A stretch of DNA of 64,000 nucleotides from Massospora cicadina (Eukaryota > Entomophthoromycota > Entomophthoromycetes > Entomophthorales > Entomophthoraceae): assembly GCA_022478985.1 (NCBI GenBank), contig JAKSZP010014514.1:174248-238247 (forward strand), read 5' to 3'. A model generated the notes under the pieces. It did not search any database. It saw only the letters and a program-made list of their open reading frames with translations, and was not told the DNA's origin. A program made the translations under genes and the position numbers. The first letter of the stretch is position 1; every line of letters starts with the position of its first letter. Positions 43,260 to 54,599 of the stretch are shown here, piece after piece.

Positions 43260-43980
43260 TTTAAAGAAAGGTTGGAACTTCCCTATGGATGCCCAATTTT
43301 TCCGTTGAATGAATGAGCCAAAGCCGCACTGGAGGACCATGTAAATTCAATGTTGAGCGAAGGATTGATTGAGACATCAAAATCAGCTGTGGTATCTCCA
43401 ACGTTGCTGGTGCCCAAGGCAAGAGGAGTTATGGCCATATTTGGACTATCAGAGATTGAATGCGGTCATGGAGAAGGATCCTTAACCAATGATGTTAATG
43501 GAAAGTATCCTGCCGATGGTCATGGGATGCAACATTTTCACTAAGCTTGATTTGGCAGATGCATTCAACCAGGTACCTGTGAGACTGGAGCACCAAAGGT
43601 ACATGGCATTCAAATGCCACCTTGGAATGTTTTAATACCGAATTATGCCATTTGGGCTGCGCAATGCCCCAGCAATATTCCAATAAATGATCGACCAACT
43701 ACTCAGTCAGTTGATTGGCTAATGTTGCATCGCTTATATGATTGATATACTGGTGTTTTTATGCTCTAAGGAGGCACATGTACATGATGTTCCGGAGGTC
43801 CTGGAGGCATTGGTTGGGGGAGGATTACGGCTGAAGCCTTTTAAATGTGAGTTTAAACAGGAGTCAGTTAAGTTCCAGGGGGAAATTTGTATTTGGGAAG
43901 GCCTGGGGGTATTCCCATTAAGATAAATGCGGTGCACGCATGGAAGGCAGCAACAGATAAGATAGGCGTAAGAGTTTCCT
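43260..43980 (+). pseudogene. Gypsy-5 RT
   Basis: 43350-43544 starts LSEGLIETSKSAVVSPTLLV, then PKARG, the first finger motif. Further motifs are KLDLADAFNQVPVRLEHQRY (about 43550-43600), RIMPFGLRNAPAIFQ (about 43640-43685) and AYMIDILVFLCSKE (about 43730-43770). The YxDD box reads YMID, with the first aspartate lost. The thumb follows with LRLKPFKCEFKQESVKFQGE. One stop and at least two frameshifts. Confidence 0.9.
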
Positions 43981-44056
43981 GGGGGTGGTAAGTACCTCAG
44001 GCGGTTTATCAAGAATCTATAAAAGTTGCCCTTGCCACTTACACAATTAACACAAG

Positions 44057-44606
44057 ATGTGCCATTCTTATGGGGGAAGAAGAGGATGGGCATTCAACCT
44101 GCTGAAAGAGAAGCTCATTTTGGCGCCAGTACTTGCCCATCCAGATCCTGAGAAACCTTTTGTGGTTGAGATGGACGCCTTTAATTTTGCTGTGGGACCA
44201 GTACTCTTACAGAAGGGAGAAGACAGTTTGGAGTACCCGGTGTGTTATTTCAGCTGAAAAATGATTCCAGCAGAAACAAATTATACAATATATGGTAAGG
44301 AGCTACTGGCGGTAGTCTCAGCTCTGCAGGAGTGGCAGCACCATTTTTTATGCCCGTTATCCTTTTGTAGTATGGACAGACCATCAGGCAATAGAGTATT
44401 ACCAAGAGCCCAGGAAAATGAATCAGCGCCAAGCCTGGTGGCACATGGAGCTGGTTCAGTACGATTTCCGAGTAAAATACTGTCCAGGAGCTGTTAACAC
44501 CATCACAGATTTATTAAGCCAGGATGTAGGGCTAGTATATGAGAAGGCTGAGTTGGAGAAAAATAAACAGCAACTATGTTTTGGGAAGACCAATTTTCCA
44601 CGATAG
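44057..44606 (+). pseudogene. Gypsy-5 RNase H
   Basis: LAHPDPEKPFVVEMDAFNFA (44140-44200) carries the first catalytic D. ETNYTIYGKELLAVVSALQE (44276-44335) carries the E. WTDHQ is readable near 44380 in another frame. QYDFRVKYCPGAVNTITDLL (44456-44515) is the C-terminal tether ending in the ADALSR position as DLLSQD. Frameshifted between pieces. Confidence 0.88.
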
Positions 44607-44699
44607 TGAGTGAGGAGGATTAGAGAGGGAGATCTGATGGAATCAGAGGAAGTCAACATTTGGTCATTGCTTATGGTTGGAAACAGTTTAAAGGCCAAC

Positions 44700-45720
44700 A
44701 GCACTGCCATCATCATACATATGGGAAGAAAAATAGAATTTTGCATCATGGCACACGGATATGGGTTCCAAACCCATCACTGCTGTGAGAAGTGCTGCAG
44801 GTATCATATGAACACACGTTGGCAGGATATCCTGGGGTTGCAAAGATGACTGAACTGGTGTGACAAGTATCTTAGGCTGGAATGTGGAAGGGTATCACAA
44901 AATATGTGGCGGAGTGCATAGTTTGTGCATGTTTGAAGCCCTTGCAGAGGCAGCCCACGGGTGAGTTAGTCCTGATCCAGACTCCAAGTCAGCTGTAGGG
45001 GTCAGTTAGCATGGATTTCATTACAGGGTTACCCAAGATCCAGGGGAAGGATGTGATAATGGTTGTTGTCAATCATTTAACTAAATCGCCAATTATTTCC
45101 GATGTACCTCAAAATTTTCATCTAAAGACACTGCAAGGGTTTTCATTGATGAGATATTCGCTTGTCATGGCCTACTGGCGGAGATCATTTTTGGATTGTG
45201 GATCCCAATTTATATCAAAATTTTGGTCAAGTTTACTCTTTAACTTGAAGATTCGCCCATGTAGAACTTTGTCATATTATCCCATTCAAATGGACAACAG
45301 ATAGGTTAAACCAGATATTGGAACAATACCTTCAATGCTATATTTCATATTGACAGGATGATTGGGTTACCTGGAACAGACTGGCTCAGTTTGCCTAGAA
45401 TAACCACTATTAGTTGTCAACAGGGGTGACGCAAATCTTTGAAAATCATGGATCCAATTCAGCGTTGGATGGGGGTCAGGTGGTGGATTATGCCAGGGGC
45501 GGACAAATTATCCCAAAAAATGACAGACATCAGGAGGATGTTTTGAAACAATCTTGAGCGTCCCAAAGTATGTCAAAAACAATATGTGGATCAACAAAGA
45601 ACGCCAGACCCATTGTTTGCTTCAGGAGATTGGGTGTTTGTGGTAGCAAAAAATAATGCGGTACCTGTGAAGAGCTGAGAACTTGGACCAAAGTTCTTAG
45701 GACTGTATAAGGTGATTTGG
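44700..45720 (+). pseudogene. Gypsy-5 integrase
   Basis: The zinc-finger end YVAECIVCACLKPLQRQPTG is at about 44905-44965. The core 45011-45304 starts MDFITGLPKIQGKDVIMVVV, keeping the first catalytic D; LDCGSQFISKFW keeps the second. The glutamate position reads TDRLNQILEQYL (E to D, about 45297-45330). The C-terminal GPY-like region lies at about 45600-45720. Frameshifts are present. Confidence 0.88.
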
Positions 45721-45860
45721 GTTGTCAACAAGGTTTCATTTAATTGACCTCCTAGAAGGGTCAAATCCCATCCAGTTATCTATGACTCACAGCTTTGGGG
45801 ATTCTGGGGCTTGGACCAGAGCGTTCTGGGCCATTGAGCCTTTGGGAGGATGACAACCAG

Positions 45861-45971
45861 GAATATGAGGTCAAAAAAATCCTGAAGGAGCATTGGATGA
45901 GGGGTCAGTGGAAATTCCTGGTAATTAAGAGAGGGTATCCGATGGAGGAAGCGACATGGCAGACACCATAG
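45861..45971 (+). pseudogene. Gypsy-5 chromodomain-like C-terminus
   Basis: A continuous frame reads EYEVKKILKEHWMRGQWKFL, then VIKRGYPMEEATWQTP, and stops at TAG 45969-45971. It matches the Y-x-V-E-K-I-L ... W-K-G-Y-P-x-E-x-x-T-W pattern of chromovirus chromodomains; the K-W-K-G tryptophan position is altered. The stop lies about 57 bp before the 3' LTR. Confidence 0.85.
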
Positions 45972-46027
45972 TAGTGTACACGCTGTCCTGAGAAGATCTG
46001 AGAGTTCCTGGATTTACAAGGGGGTGA

Positions 46028-46713
46028 TGTGACAGATTAGGTCCATCCTGATCTGCACATTGACCTTGCGAATATAGTTTCAGATTTGCATGTAAATTCA
46101 GAGGTTGAGTTTGGAGAGTCCGGCCAAATCAGAAAAATACTTTGGAGTTAGAAATCATAAGTATGAATTTGAAGTTTTGAGAACAAGGGCTAATACAGCG
46201 TATCAAATGACCAGTGTCTTGAATCCTCCAAATTTTCGTAATCTGGGATATGAGATTTTCATGAGCAACGATTTGGATGTCACACAAAAGCCTAATCTAA
46301 GAATTTTAATTATTTAAATTATCGCAGATGCTTAAAAATAAGGAAACAGCAACTGTAGATACAATTTCATTCTCTCAGAAAAAATTATAATAAAGTTCTC
46401 AGTGTTATTGCTTTCCTAAAATTCAGTTTAAAAATTTTATCTAAGAAAATATTATTCAAAATCAACCAGAACAATGAGCTCCACTAGTGAGCTGGGCCAA
46501 GCATTAGCTTTATTTGTGGTAATATCATGGAGCCAGACTTTTCTGTTTGCCTGCAGCATTGCTGTTACCTTGTTTAAGAATAAGTCACAAATTCTGGTAA
46601 TGGCGCATAGATTTGGTGGTGGTTCTCTGCTGGATTGTCAGTCATGTGGTCGGTAACATGGCTTGTGCTTCCCAACTCCTCCATTTCATATTATCAAAAA
46701 CCCATGCATTACA
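46028..46713 (+). repeat. Gypsy-5 3' LTR
   Basis: 686 bp; begins TGTGACAGATTAGG and ends CCCATGCATTACA. See the 5' LTR for the uneven similarity. Confidence 0.92.
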
Positions 46714-47690
46714 AGGTCTAAAAAGCATAAAGCTATAGTTATAATAATAATTGTAAGCTGAAGTCAAGGGAAACAATAAACAAGTTGGGAACTAAAAAAT
46801 CAAGGCTTCACCTAACCTAGGGTAAAGCCTGACATAGGCTTTAGTAGAGACATCAAGACAAATAAAAGCCAAAGTTTGGACTAAAAGCTTATATAAAACT
46901 TAAAAGTTCCCGTACAAGTTGAGCCTAAAAACCTTATAATTCTAAGATAGGGTTTTCTTGAGTTTAAGAAAGATTATGTGCTGAACGTGTGGGAATCAGC
47001 AAAAGACAGGAGGAGTTAAACACACCAAAGAATTGGCAAAACACTGTCTGTGCTATCAGATTTAAACTTTTAAATCTTAATAGATTCATCAATGTGTGAA
47101 TAAGAGATTCTGATCAAACAAAGGTGGAGCTATGTTGAGCTTTATAAAGTAAGTTTTATTTTAAATTATATAAATTATGTTTGACACAATCGACTTAAAT
47201 CAGATTATGAAAGAACTGTAGTATTTAAAAAAGGGGCTTTTCTGGGTGTGTTTTTTTAAAATGGTGTGCATTCATATTTCATCTGGTTTTTTTGGGCGCC
47301 CTCCAACATCATTGCTACCAGATGGTTTTTTTTGGATGTTGTGGGGTATAAAGGGCCTCCATTGTTAGATTATTTTTGATCAAAACCTAATTATGGGGCT
47401 AAATTGCTAAACATATTTTGAGTGCTGGTATAAGGATGGGCTTAATTATTGTCCTAGCTAGCTATAGATTTAGTACTAATACTATTATCCATAAAATTTG
47501 GGGTTTGGATTTTCTTTCTATGGGCTGAGATAACTAAATTTTAAAGAGCTTTTCTCAAGGATGCTTATAGAAATTAGACCAAATTTCTTGAAGCTGGTGG
47601 GGGGCAGTAATATAAGACTTTAGTCATCAGGTCTCGCAGTATGAGCACCTGTGCTTAGGAATTTTAGAATTCAGCTTACATCTTCTGGGA
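46714..47690 (-). repeat. LTR-C continuation and Gypsy-6 3' non-coding region
   Basis: AGGTCTAAAAAGC continues the LTR-C copy interrupted at 41094 (compare AGGTCTGAAAGAA near 51951). A motif AAGGCTTCACCTAA ... CCTGACATAG at 46802 repeats one at 40937 and resembles 51835. The right part is AT-rich without domains. Confidence 0.5.
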
Positions 47691-47714
47691 CTCTATAGCC
47701 TTGACCTGATTCAC

Positions 47715-48492
47715 TCACACGATCTTTAAATTATCCCTCAATTCATCCAATAGGTCAAAGGCAGCTGAGTTCATAACTTTTATGTGTCTATCCTCTTTGA
47801 ATAGAAAATGTAGCTTTTCAAAAAACATCCTTGTTGGAAAGTGCATGAGGTTATTATAGGAGAAATTGCTAATTAAGCCAGTTGGTATAACGTTTCTTTT
47901 GTGTGGTCTTGTAGCAGCGCAGATACTTATCAAGGAAATAAATCATTTTTTTCAGTTTAGCCATAAGACTAGGGGGTGGTGGGCCAAATATTGAACCATC
48001 TTAATCTTGAGGTTATCAAGAAGGTGCTTCCAGGAAAATAAAAGGATTTTTGAGCCCTTATTTTGAACTATCTTTTTATAAGACCATGGTGAGTGAATAC
48101 TTTGATTGTGAAGATTTCAGCTCTACCATTTCCCGCTATACTAAAGGTACATAGGAAAACCTTAGCATACTTCTTCATCCTGTTTGCCATGAACATTATA
48201 GTGTCAAAACTTTTAGTTTTAAAAGCCTTATTATAAAGTTCAAACTCAGCAAGTACCATGGTATTTATGTGGCCTGAAACGGCAAAAATTACCTTACAGG
48301 TTTCTTCCTAGAAGGTTTAAACCTTAAGCAGGTAACGCACCCAACGATGTACCCTCTCATCAATCCATACATGCTCAGATAATAGTAATTTTGAAACAGG
48401 ATCTTCTTTATTTTCTTTACTCCAGGTGTCCACCAAGGGGTGGTTGTGGTAACGCCTATTGCCTCCTCTGGAGCTTTTGGGTCAAAATTCAT
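47715..48492 (-). pseudogene. Gypsy-6 integrase
   Basis: The zinc-binding end in 48289-48492 reads YGLMRGYIVGCVTCLRFKPS with C-x2-C intact. The core in 48068-48259 reads FDTIMFMANRMKKYAKVFLC, then AEIFTIKVFTHHGLI. The C-terminal part in 47715-47933 includes LISNFSYNNLMHFPTRMFFE, the A-Y-N-N ... H-S-S-T-G-x-x-P-F-E region. Frames are separated by shifts, and the catalytic aspartate preceding the core could not be seen. Confidence 0.85.
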
Positions 48493-48739
48493 GTGCAGCC
48501 TTTATATCAAATGATGACCTTTTCCTTCTGGTAATTCTTGTACTGGCCATTCACCAATCCGTTTCAGATCTTTTATGAGTAAAACTTCATATTTCAGATT
48601 TTTTGTGTGGTACGGTCTTTGTTTATCATGTCAGGGTACTCAACCTAGATGGAGGTGAACATGTAGAGGGTAGCATGGTTGCGGTGTTGTATACATTCAG
48701 CTTCTCTTTTAAAAAAATTTTTATGGTCTTATATTAGGA

Positions 48740-49880
48740 GGGCCAAAATTATGGTTGCTCTTGTCTGGTTTGTACTCAATCTTGAAATTGTACTGGGATA
48801 GTTTAAGGTATAATTAGGCATGACGCTAGTTCATGCGGTTTAGAATCTTGTAATATTAATGGGCTTGATGGTTCTTTACGATCATAATGTGGTACTTGTA
48901 CATAGAGATAGTGTTACCATCCTTCTAAATCTATAAGCTTCCTAGAAGTAATTTTGTTATAAAAAGGGTAGTTTGTTTTGGAGTTTAGAATTTTCTTGCT
49001 GAAATAACTTATGGGATAATCTAATCCAACTTTTCTTTTTAAAAGAATTACCTTGATTGCAAACATTAAGGCGTAAGTTTTTTCTATGAACAGTCAGTAA
49101 GTGTCTGAGGTGCTAGTATCAGAGCAGTTAGGAAAGTCTCTTGATGGTTTGGAAAGCTCTCTACTAACACTACTAATGGAAAGGCACTTATTATGCCAGC
49201 TATATAAAAGAAGCGGCAGTCTTAAAGAGGTCCTTCACAAAAACGCTTCAGAAAGATTTACTGCCTAAGAAAACTCTTAACGCCTGAATTATTTACAGGG
49301 ATGTCCATTCCCTCAAATCCTTTAGTTTGTCTGGACATTTAGACATGCCCTTTGAAAGTACTACATTCTCCAAGAAGGAAGTAGAGTTACAATAAAACTT
49401 TCAATTTTAATGGTTTTAGTCATATGTTAGCAGTGTCAAGAATCTTGACTACCCTCAACACGTCTGATTGTGCTCTTATCTGGACTTGGAGAATAAAAGC
49501 ATGTTAGCCAAGTATGTGATGTAATATATTACAGTTGGGTCTCCCTATATTATCTGATTGTGCGCTGAAATACCGCTGTGCATTCTTCAGACACAGAGGG
49601 CCTCAATTTATACTCAAACCCCAAGTGGAAGTTAAAGGCTGCGTACAACAGTTGCAAAAAAACCACAGAAATTTGGGTGAAAGCGTTGACCAGGTTTAAT
49701 TAGAGAAGATTTGGTTTTCCATGATTATCTGAGAGATGGTCTCCATCAGTGAAATGAGGTATGTGTCAGCCTCAGTTAAGCATTCAAAAGTCAATAATCC
49801 AAGCAGATCCTGAGCTTACCACTTGACTTGGGGATTAGTTTAATAGCAACACCAATGGGGACTTGGAAGGTACTATTATC
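48740..49880 (-). pseudogene. Gypsy-6 RT and RNase H fragments
   Basis: Minus-strand pieces are LRICLDY ... LLNA (about 49770-49830), then SLIKPGQ-like sequence, and ITYLANMLLFSKSR (about 49480-49525), where the YxDD box is YLAN. The RNase H end reads LYLKLSQYNFKIEYKPDKSN (about 48760-48820). No long open frames. Confidence 0.7.
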
Positions 49881-49913
49881 CCTTGTTTCCAGCACAAACT
49901 TTCACATAGGCAT

Positions 49914-51190
49914 TTAGGTCCCCCTTTGCTCTAGGGTTAAGGGGTAAACTAAGCGCCTTTGGGAATTCTGGAATAATTTTAAATTCAAATAAGGATGAAA
50001 TCGGTAATTTTGGTGCAATGGTAGGGGCATCACTATCATGGAACAGGTGAGTGTTGGTCTTAACTCCTCTGGAACATTTTTTATAGGTTCTGTATGTTGT
50101 AGCGCGTTTACTCTGGACTTTTCTCTAGTGGTGTTGAAAAAATTTAAGGCCATCAATATTTGATCCTTTGAATGGAGCATGTCCAGCTGTCATTCAGGTT
50201 GATCTATGGGTAGTAATTGTGCCACCCCCCATACCAAGGATAATGTGGTGGTAAGTTCCTGATCAATCTGAACGGTTCCTATAACCTGTGGGACACGCCG
50301 CAAATGCGCCATTGGTTTAACCTCCAAGCACACTAATAAATTTGAGGTATTCACAAATATTAAAATTCCTCAATTACAACTTTTAGCTTCATTCTCATTG
50401 CTAACTCTACATCCAATAGGTACCTGCGACTTATGTCCACCAATGCCCAAAATTCTCTTTGACTCTTCTCCTTTGTTCTTATAATATAATACCAACGGCA
50501 CATTTAGGTAAGCTGAAATGATTCCTTTATTATAAGCGGATATGAACGCAGGGACTGTGTTTAAGTTGTAGGCTGAAGTAGAGGTACTTTTTGATGATAC
50601 CCAAGTTGATGTCTTTAAACCAAAGATATTGTGGGACATTCACTAATAAAGTCTAAAATCAGGTTTGTAGCCATATCAAACTCCACCTGGAATCTGTGGA
50701 ACTTCTTGTGAGGGGCAGCGGGGAAAAACTTCATCTTATCCAAGACCAGATCTTCCTTGACTTAAGTTTAATTTTTAAGAAATCTTCCTTTTAGGTGGGT
50801 TCTAAATTTTACCAGACAATGCAGATTTGATGTCCAGGCTGCATTTATGCCAGAAAATACAAACAAGCTGAGAAGAAGTGACCTTAGTCGCTTTGACCAA
50901 AAGGAGAAAAAAATTTAGGCATACTCAATGACTGACATCTTCCCTGTGTGAGAGAAAATTTTAGAAGAGGTCGCATCTTAGGAGATAGTTGGTGTAGCAA
51001 ATCTCTTGGCTAGATTAGACATTTTTAAAGTGAGATTGGGAGAGCCATCTGGATTTCCACTCTCTTTATGAGCTAGGTCTTATAAGTCATTGTGTAGTGT
51101 GGAAACCACTTGAGCGATCTGGAGCAACACTAAAGTCATTCCCTCCTTTCAGAGTGTCCTTTAAAATCACCAAAGGCTCAGACATCCAAA
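49914..51190 (-). pseudogene. Gypsy-6 protease/gag remnant
   Basis: The frames 49914-50180 and 50370-50639 are minus-strand, upstream of RT, in the position of protease and late gag. No DTG loop or knuckle is visible. Assignment rests on position only. Confidence 0.4.
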
Positions 51191-52000
51191 GGTAGGGCTT
51201 TAATACTAAAAGATTGGATGAGAATTTTGAAGTTAGAATACAATCATAGTAAGCTAATAAACTATCGTATTTAAACAATTTAAAAAGTACTTTTTTATAA
51301 AAGGTTAGTACCTAAAGTACCAGGGGTGAATCAGTTTTATGACAAGTGATAGGCAAAAACCACATATTAGGGTGGAAGTAGATTAAGTATATGATGAAAC
51401 AGTCTAGATCTAGAGCTGTAGTAGATCAGGATTCATAATAAAGGCTGGAATGATATTATTAGTGGTAACACCAAAAGTGGATTCCGTTACCTGTCATCAG
51501 GAAGCCAACAATATAAGGTATAATACTTTGAATAAGGCAGTTGTTGGGGCTATGATGATATTTGATATTGAATAAAACAGCGATACAAAAACAGACTATA
51601 TCAATTTAGTTAGGGCGTTCATCCTATACCATCAGCCAATTGTGCACTATGGAGGTGATTTTATTTGAGTTTACTTGTTTATTAATTTGTTATTAGTAGA
51701 AAAAGCTCAACGAAATGCAGCCTACTATTAATATTATAATGTCTAAAGCCCAAATTATTATTAGTCAATAATTTATTTTTAAATAATAGAATTTGAGATT
51801 GATTGTAATTTTAATAAATTGTGATCCTAAAGTTAAGGATTTACCCTCACTTCTGTAAATCCTGACACCTCCTATGACTACCGCTTGCCAAGCTTGCAGT
51901 CTCACCCAAGAAAAAGTCTCAAGCATTACACTTTGCTCTACAGAGATCATAGGTCTGAAAGAATTTTATAAGAGTATAATTGTGGCGGGTGAGGTCTCAT
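51190..52000 (-). repeat. LTR-C copy (5' LTR of Gypsy-6)
   Basis: Direct repeat of 40250-41094 plus the start of 46714-: shared GGTTAGTACC, AAGTGATAGGCAAA, TGTCATCAGGAAGCCAA, AAGGTATAATA, TAAAACAG, CATCAGCCA and CCTGACA. Divergence is high and the ends are unresolved. Confidence 0.65.
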
Positions 52001-52658
52001 AGTGACTTTTGGTATGAGAAAAACTGAGTGGTTTCCCCCATCAGGAAAATGATGGAGAGAAACCCCATTAAGAGTAGTTTTATTCTCATATCAAGCAGTA
52101 AATATCTATTAGAGGCTTTTCCACCAGGGTTAGGAAAAGTGATTAGTGTTGGAAAACAATTTAATGTGGCAGATGGGAACCTACTATAATGTTAAGAAGA
52201 AGATTATCAATAAGGCCCAGATGAAAGCCCACAAGCATGAGAATGAAAAAAATTTACCTACTACGTTGGCTAGATGATCAACCAATTTTGATGTCTTAGT
52301 CCATGTTAAGTCTAATACTCAAGGCGAGCTTTTTTATGGCCTCCATAAAGTTTATAAAGAGATGTAAATACCTTATTGAAATCATACAAGTATTCAATAA
52401 AATAGTTCTCAACCAGTTATTTATTAGTTTCTAATAAAGATGATTTTACAACTAAATATTTTTATATTATATATAAAGATTTATCTTTTAGCATTAAAAG
52501 CGAAGTGGCTCTATGCGCCAGAACATGATTTTTATATATAGGTGCAATTTAGTATAGGGTTGATAATTGCTCTGATGGACTTCATGGATGGCAGGCTGTA
52601 GATGTCACCTATTTATGGAACCTCAACCTTTGATATTTACATTGAAGCTCATTTTTAT
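52001..52658. other. Non-coding AT-rich gap
   Basis: Between LTR-C and NL-5. No frame or repeat that I can name; it may be the rest of an LTR. Confidence 0.45.
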
Positions 52659-52672
52659 AATGCCAAACTGTT
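52659..52672. repeat. NL-5 target-site duplication
   Basis: AATGCCAAACTGTT, repeated exactly at 54586-54599. Confidence 0.93.
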
Positions 52673-54585
52673 TTTAGTACTAGTGGTGCCAAACCCAAAG
52701 GGGGAGCCACCACGCATCTATATCACAAATGGGCTAAACAAAGGGATTATCATAAATTAAAAAATTTTTAATATAGCCCCTAGGTTATTAGCCTAGGAAG
52801 CCATATCAGATGACGAGGAGGCTTTGAGGAAACTTTTGTCCGGTGCCTGCTTTAGCTGGCAGACCATGGCAGACAGCATTGGGGTGGGAGCATCAGCGAC
52901 ATGGCGCATAATGAGGTATAGTTGGGGGTTTTCTTTGTTAATAAGGCTGGCAGTATCCATCACCTCAACGCATTGAGAAAGTTGAATGCTCAGCAAAATT
53001 GATGAGAGCTGGCACAAAAGTAAATGACTTGATGCGCTGGCAGGTTTCGGGATCATTGGGGCCAAAAAGGGAAATTTTTGCTGCATTGCTGCAAGTGGGC
53101 TCCCACCAAAAAGCAAGCTCCTTAATTTTATATTTCTCACCTTCCTTTAAATCATGAGGTAAATTGGGGATAGGAATACCCTTGACAAGGGGCTCCATTG
53201 CCCCATGGAGTTGCTGGTAGAGGAGGGTGTTGACCAGGGCAGCTGCAGCTGCAACTGCCATGTCAATTAATACTTTTATAAATGATAAACCCAACTTTTA
53301 TCAAAATTTTGGTGGGAACGCGATTTGGGAGGGTCAACAAAGAACTCCTCCAAAGCAAAATCCAGTTTCATGTGGCAAGGCCGTCCATCCTCCTTAATCC
53401 ATTTGAGAGCCTCAAATGGATTGGATTTTGCCAGCGCTGGGCCAGCCACAGGAATTGGGGCTATGGCTGGAGCTGATTGGCCACATGCTGTCAACCTTGG
53501 CAGCTCAGCTGAAACTGGTTCAGCCATTGACTCAGGACCCTGTAATCCTGTCAAATTTTCAAAAAAATTAAATTTGCTTAAATTTTGATTGGCCACTGCT
53601 TTTAAAGCAGCGCCAGAATTCCCCAATGTTGGAGGTGGGAGGATTTGAGCCCAATTTGAAAAATTGGGGCAAGGCAGCCATTGGGGCAGCGCCTGAGCCC
53701 TGAGTGGTGGATGCGGTGGAAGCGGCAACCATGGGGCACTTGAGCTTTGAAAGGTCAAGCTCTAAGTATAAGGGGCAAAAATCACCGTTTTTGACATGCG
53801 CCCAGAATGGGTGTTCAGGGGTTGATCTGATCATGGTGCATGGGGGAATTACAAGGTGAGAGTCGCGATAAAATGGGTGGATTGTTGCAAAGGCGCGAGG
53901 CCTTGACAACTGATCTGCTCCATTGGGAACCATAAACTGCAACACAGGGTCTGTGCCGTAAATGGTCAAAACCTCTGTGAGCTCGTGGTGGAGGTGTTTG
54001 GGGGAAAGGAAAGAGGGCAACCAGGCGAACTGGACCACCAAACTGGCCTCATCTCAGAGCCGGGTGCAAATGGTGGGCAAAGGAAATTTTTTAAAAACTA
54101 ATTACAGCTTGGCTGCTGCCACTGCATCATTTTCAGAGAGGAAGCCAAGGTCAAATTACCCCTTAAAGGGGCGGAAGTCAATATAGCTGGCAGGTTTGAA
54201 AACCACTGTGGCCATCTCAATGAAGGCTGCGCTTGCATATGGGAAGGATTCCCATATTCAGCCTGGAGGCTGAAATGAAAATGCTCCGTGAGAGCACTAA
54301 AAGGCTCCAGAGCACCGCCTGAGAGCTGGCGAGGTGGTGGGCCAAGTCCCAAGGGGGGACATAACTATTGGTAGCGTTGGGAGGACTAGCAGAGCCAGCA
54401 CAGGCGCGCTTTAGCGGTTTCCAAAAGTTACCAGATGGCGGCGCACCACCACCCCAAGCCAGGGCAGCAGGCATCAATTGCATCAACATTGGTAAGTTTT
54501 GGCTTGATTGAGTGGTTGTTTTTTGTATTTTTAAAAAATCCAAATTTGGCTTTGATTTGGGTATCAAAGTGAAAGAAAGATCTAG
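52673..54585 (-). mobile_element. NL-5: full-length ORF1-only element, second tail class
   Basis: 1913 bp between perfect 14-bp duplications. The 5' end (element orientation CTAGATCTTTCTTTCACTTT) carries an inverted repeat CTTTGAT ... ATCAAAG. The 3' UTR of 120 bp ends GCACCACTAGTACTAAAAA, unlike NL-1, NL-2 and NL-3 but shared with the truncated NL-6. No RT or endonuclease. Confidence 0.93.
52793..54489 (-). pseudogene. NL-5 ORF1/gag-like protein
   Basis: Candidate ATGs at 54489, 54483 and 54474 (the last MPAALAWGGGAPP aligns with the starts of NL-1 and NL-2). The stop at 52793 follows KASSSSDMAS. The span of 1.69 kb equals the other copies. RRM-like sequence at about 54130-54240; second module VVQFAWLPSFLSPKHLHHEL at 53980-54041; HPFWAHVKNGDFC then a degenerate knuckle (second cysteine and histidine lost) at about 53750-53810. 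The C-terminal ADAPTPMLSAM matches NL-2 ADAPTPWLSAL. At least four frame changes. Confidence 0.75.
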
Positions 54586-54599
54586 AATGCCAAACTGTT

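Larger units (their letters stand above)
41095..46713 (+). mobile_element. Gypsy-5: + strand chromovirus with complete LTRs
   Basis: 5619 bp, TG...CA termini, LTRs 41095-41778 and 46028-46713. Flanking pentamers are AGGCC (41090-41094) and AGGTC (46714-46718), one C/T change. The order gag, protease, RT, RNase H, integrase, chromodomain is complete and compact. A purine tract ACAAGGGGGTGA immediately precedes the 3' LTR. Every coding domain except the chromodomain piece has stops or frameshifts. Confidence 0.93.
47700..51190 (-). mobile_element. Gypsy-6: decayed minus-strand gypsy internal region
   Basis: Integrase (47715-48492), RNase H (about 48740-48960), RT (about 49100-49850) and a protease/gag remnant (about 49914-51190) in minus-strand order, between LTR-C-like sequences at 40250-41094/46714 and 51190-52000. 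All frames are short and broken. The arrangement with flanking direct repeats makes it an old LTR element, but its LTR ends are not resolved. Confidence 0.75.
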
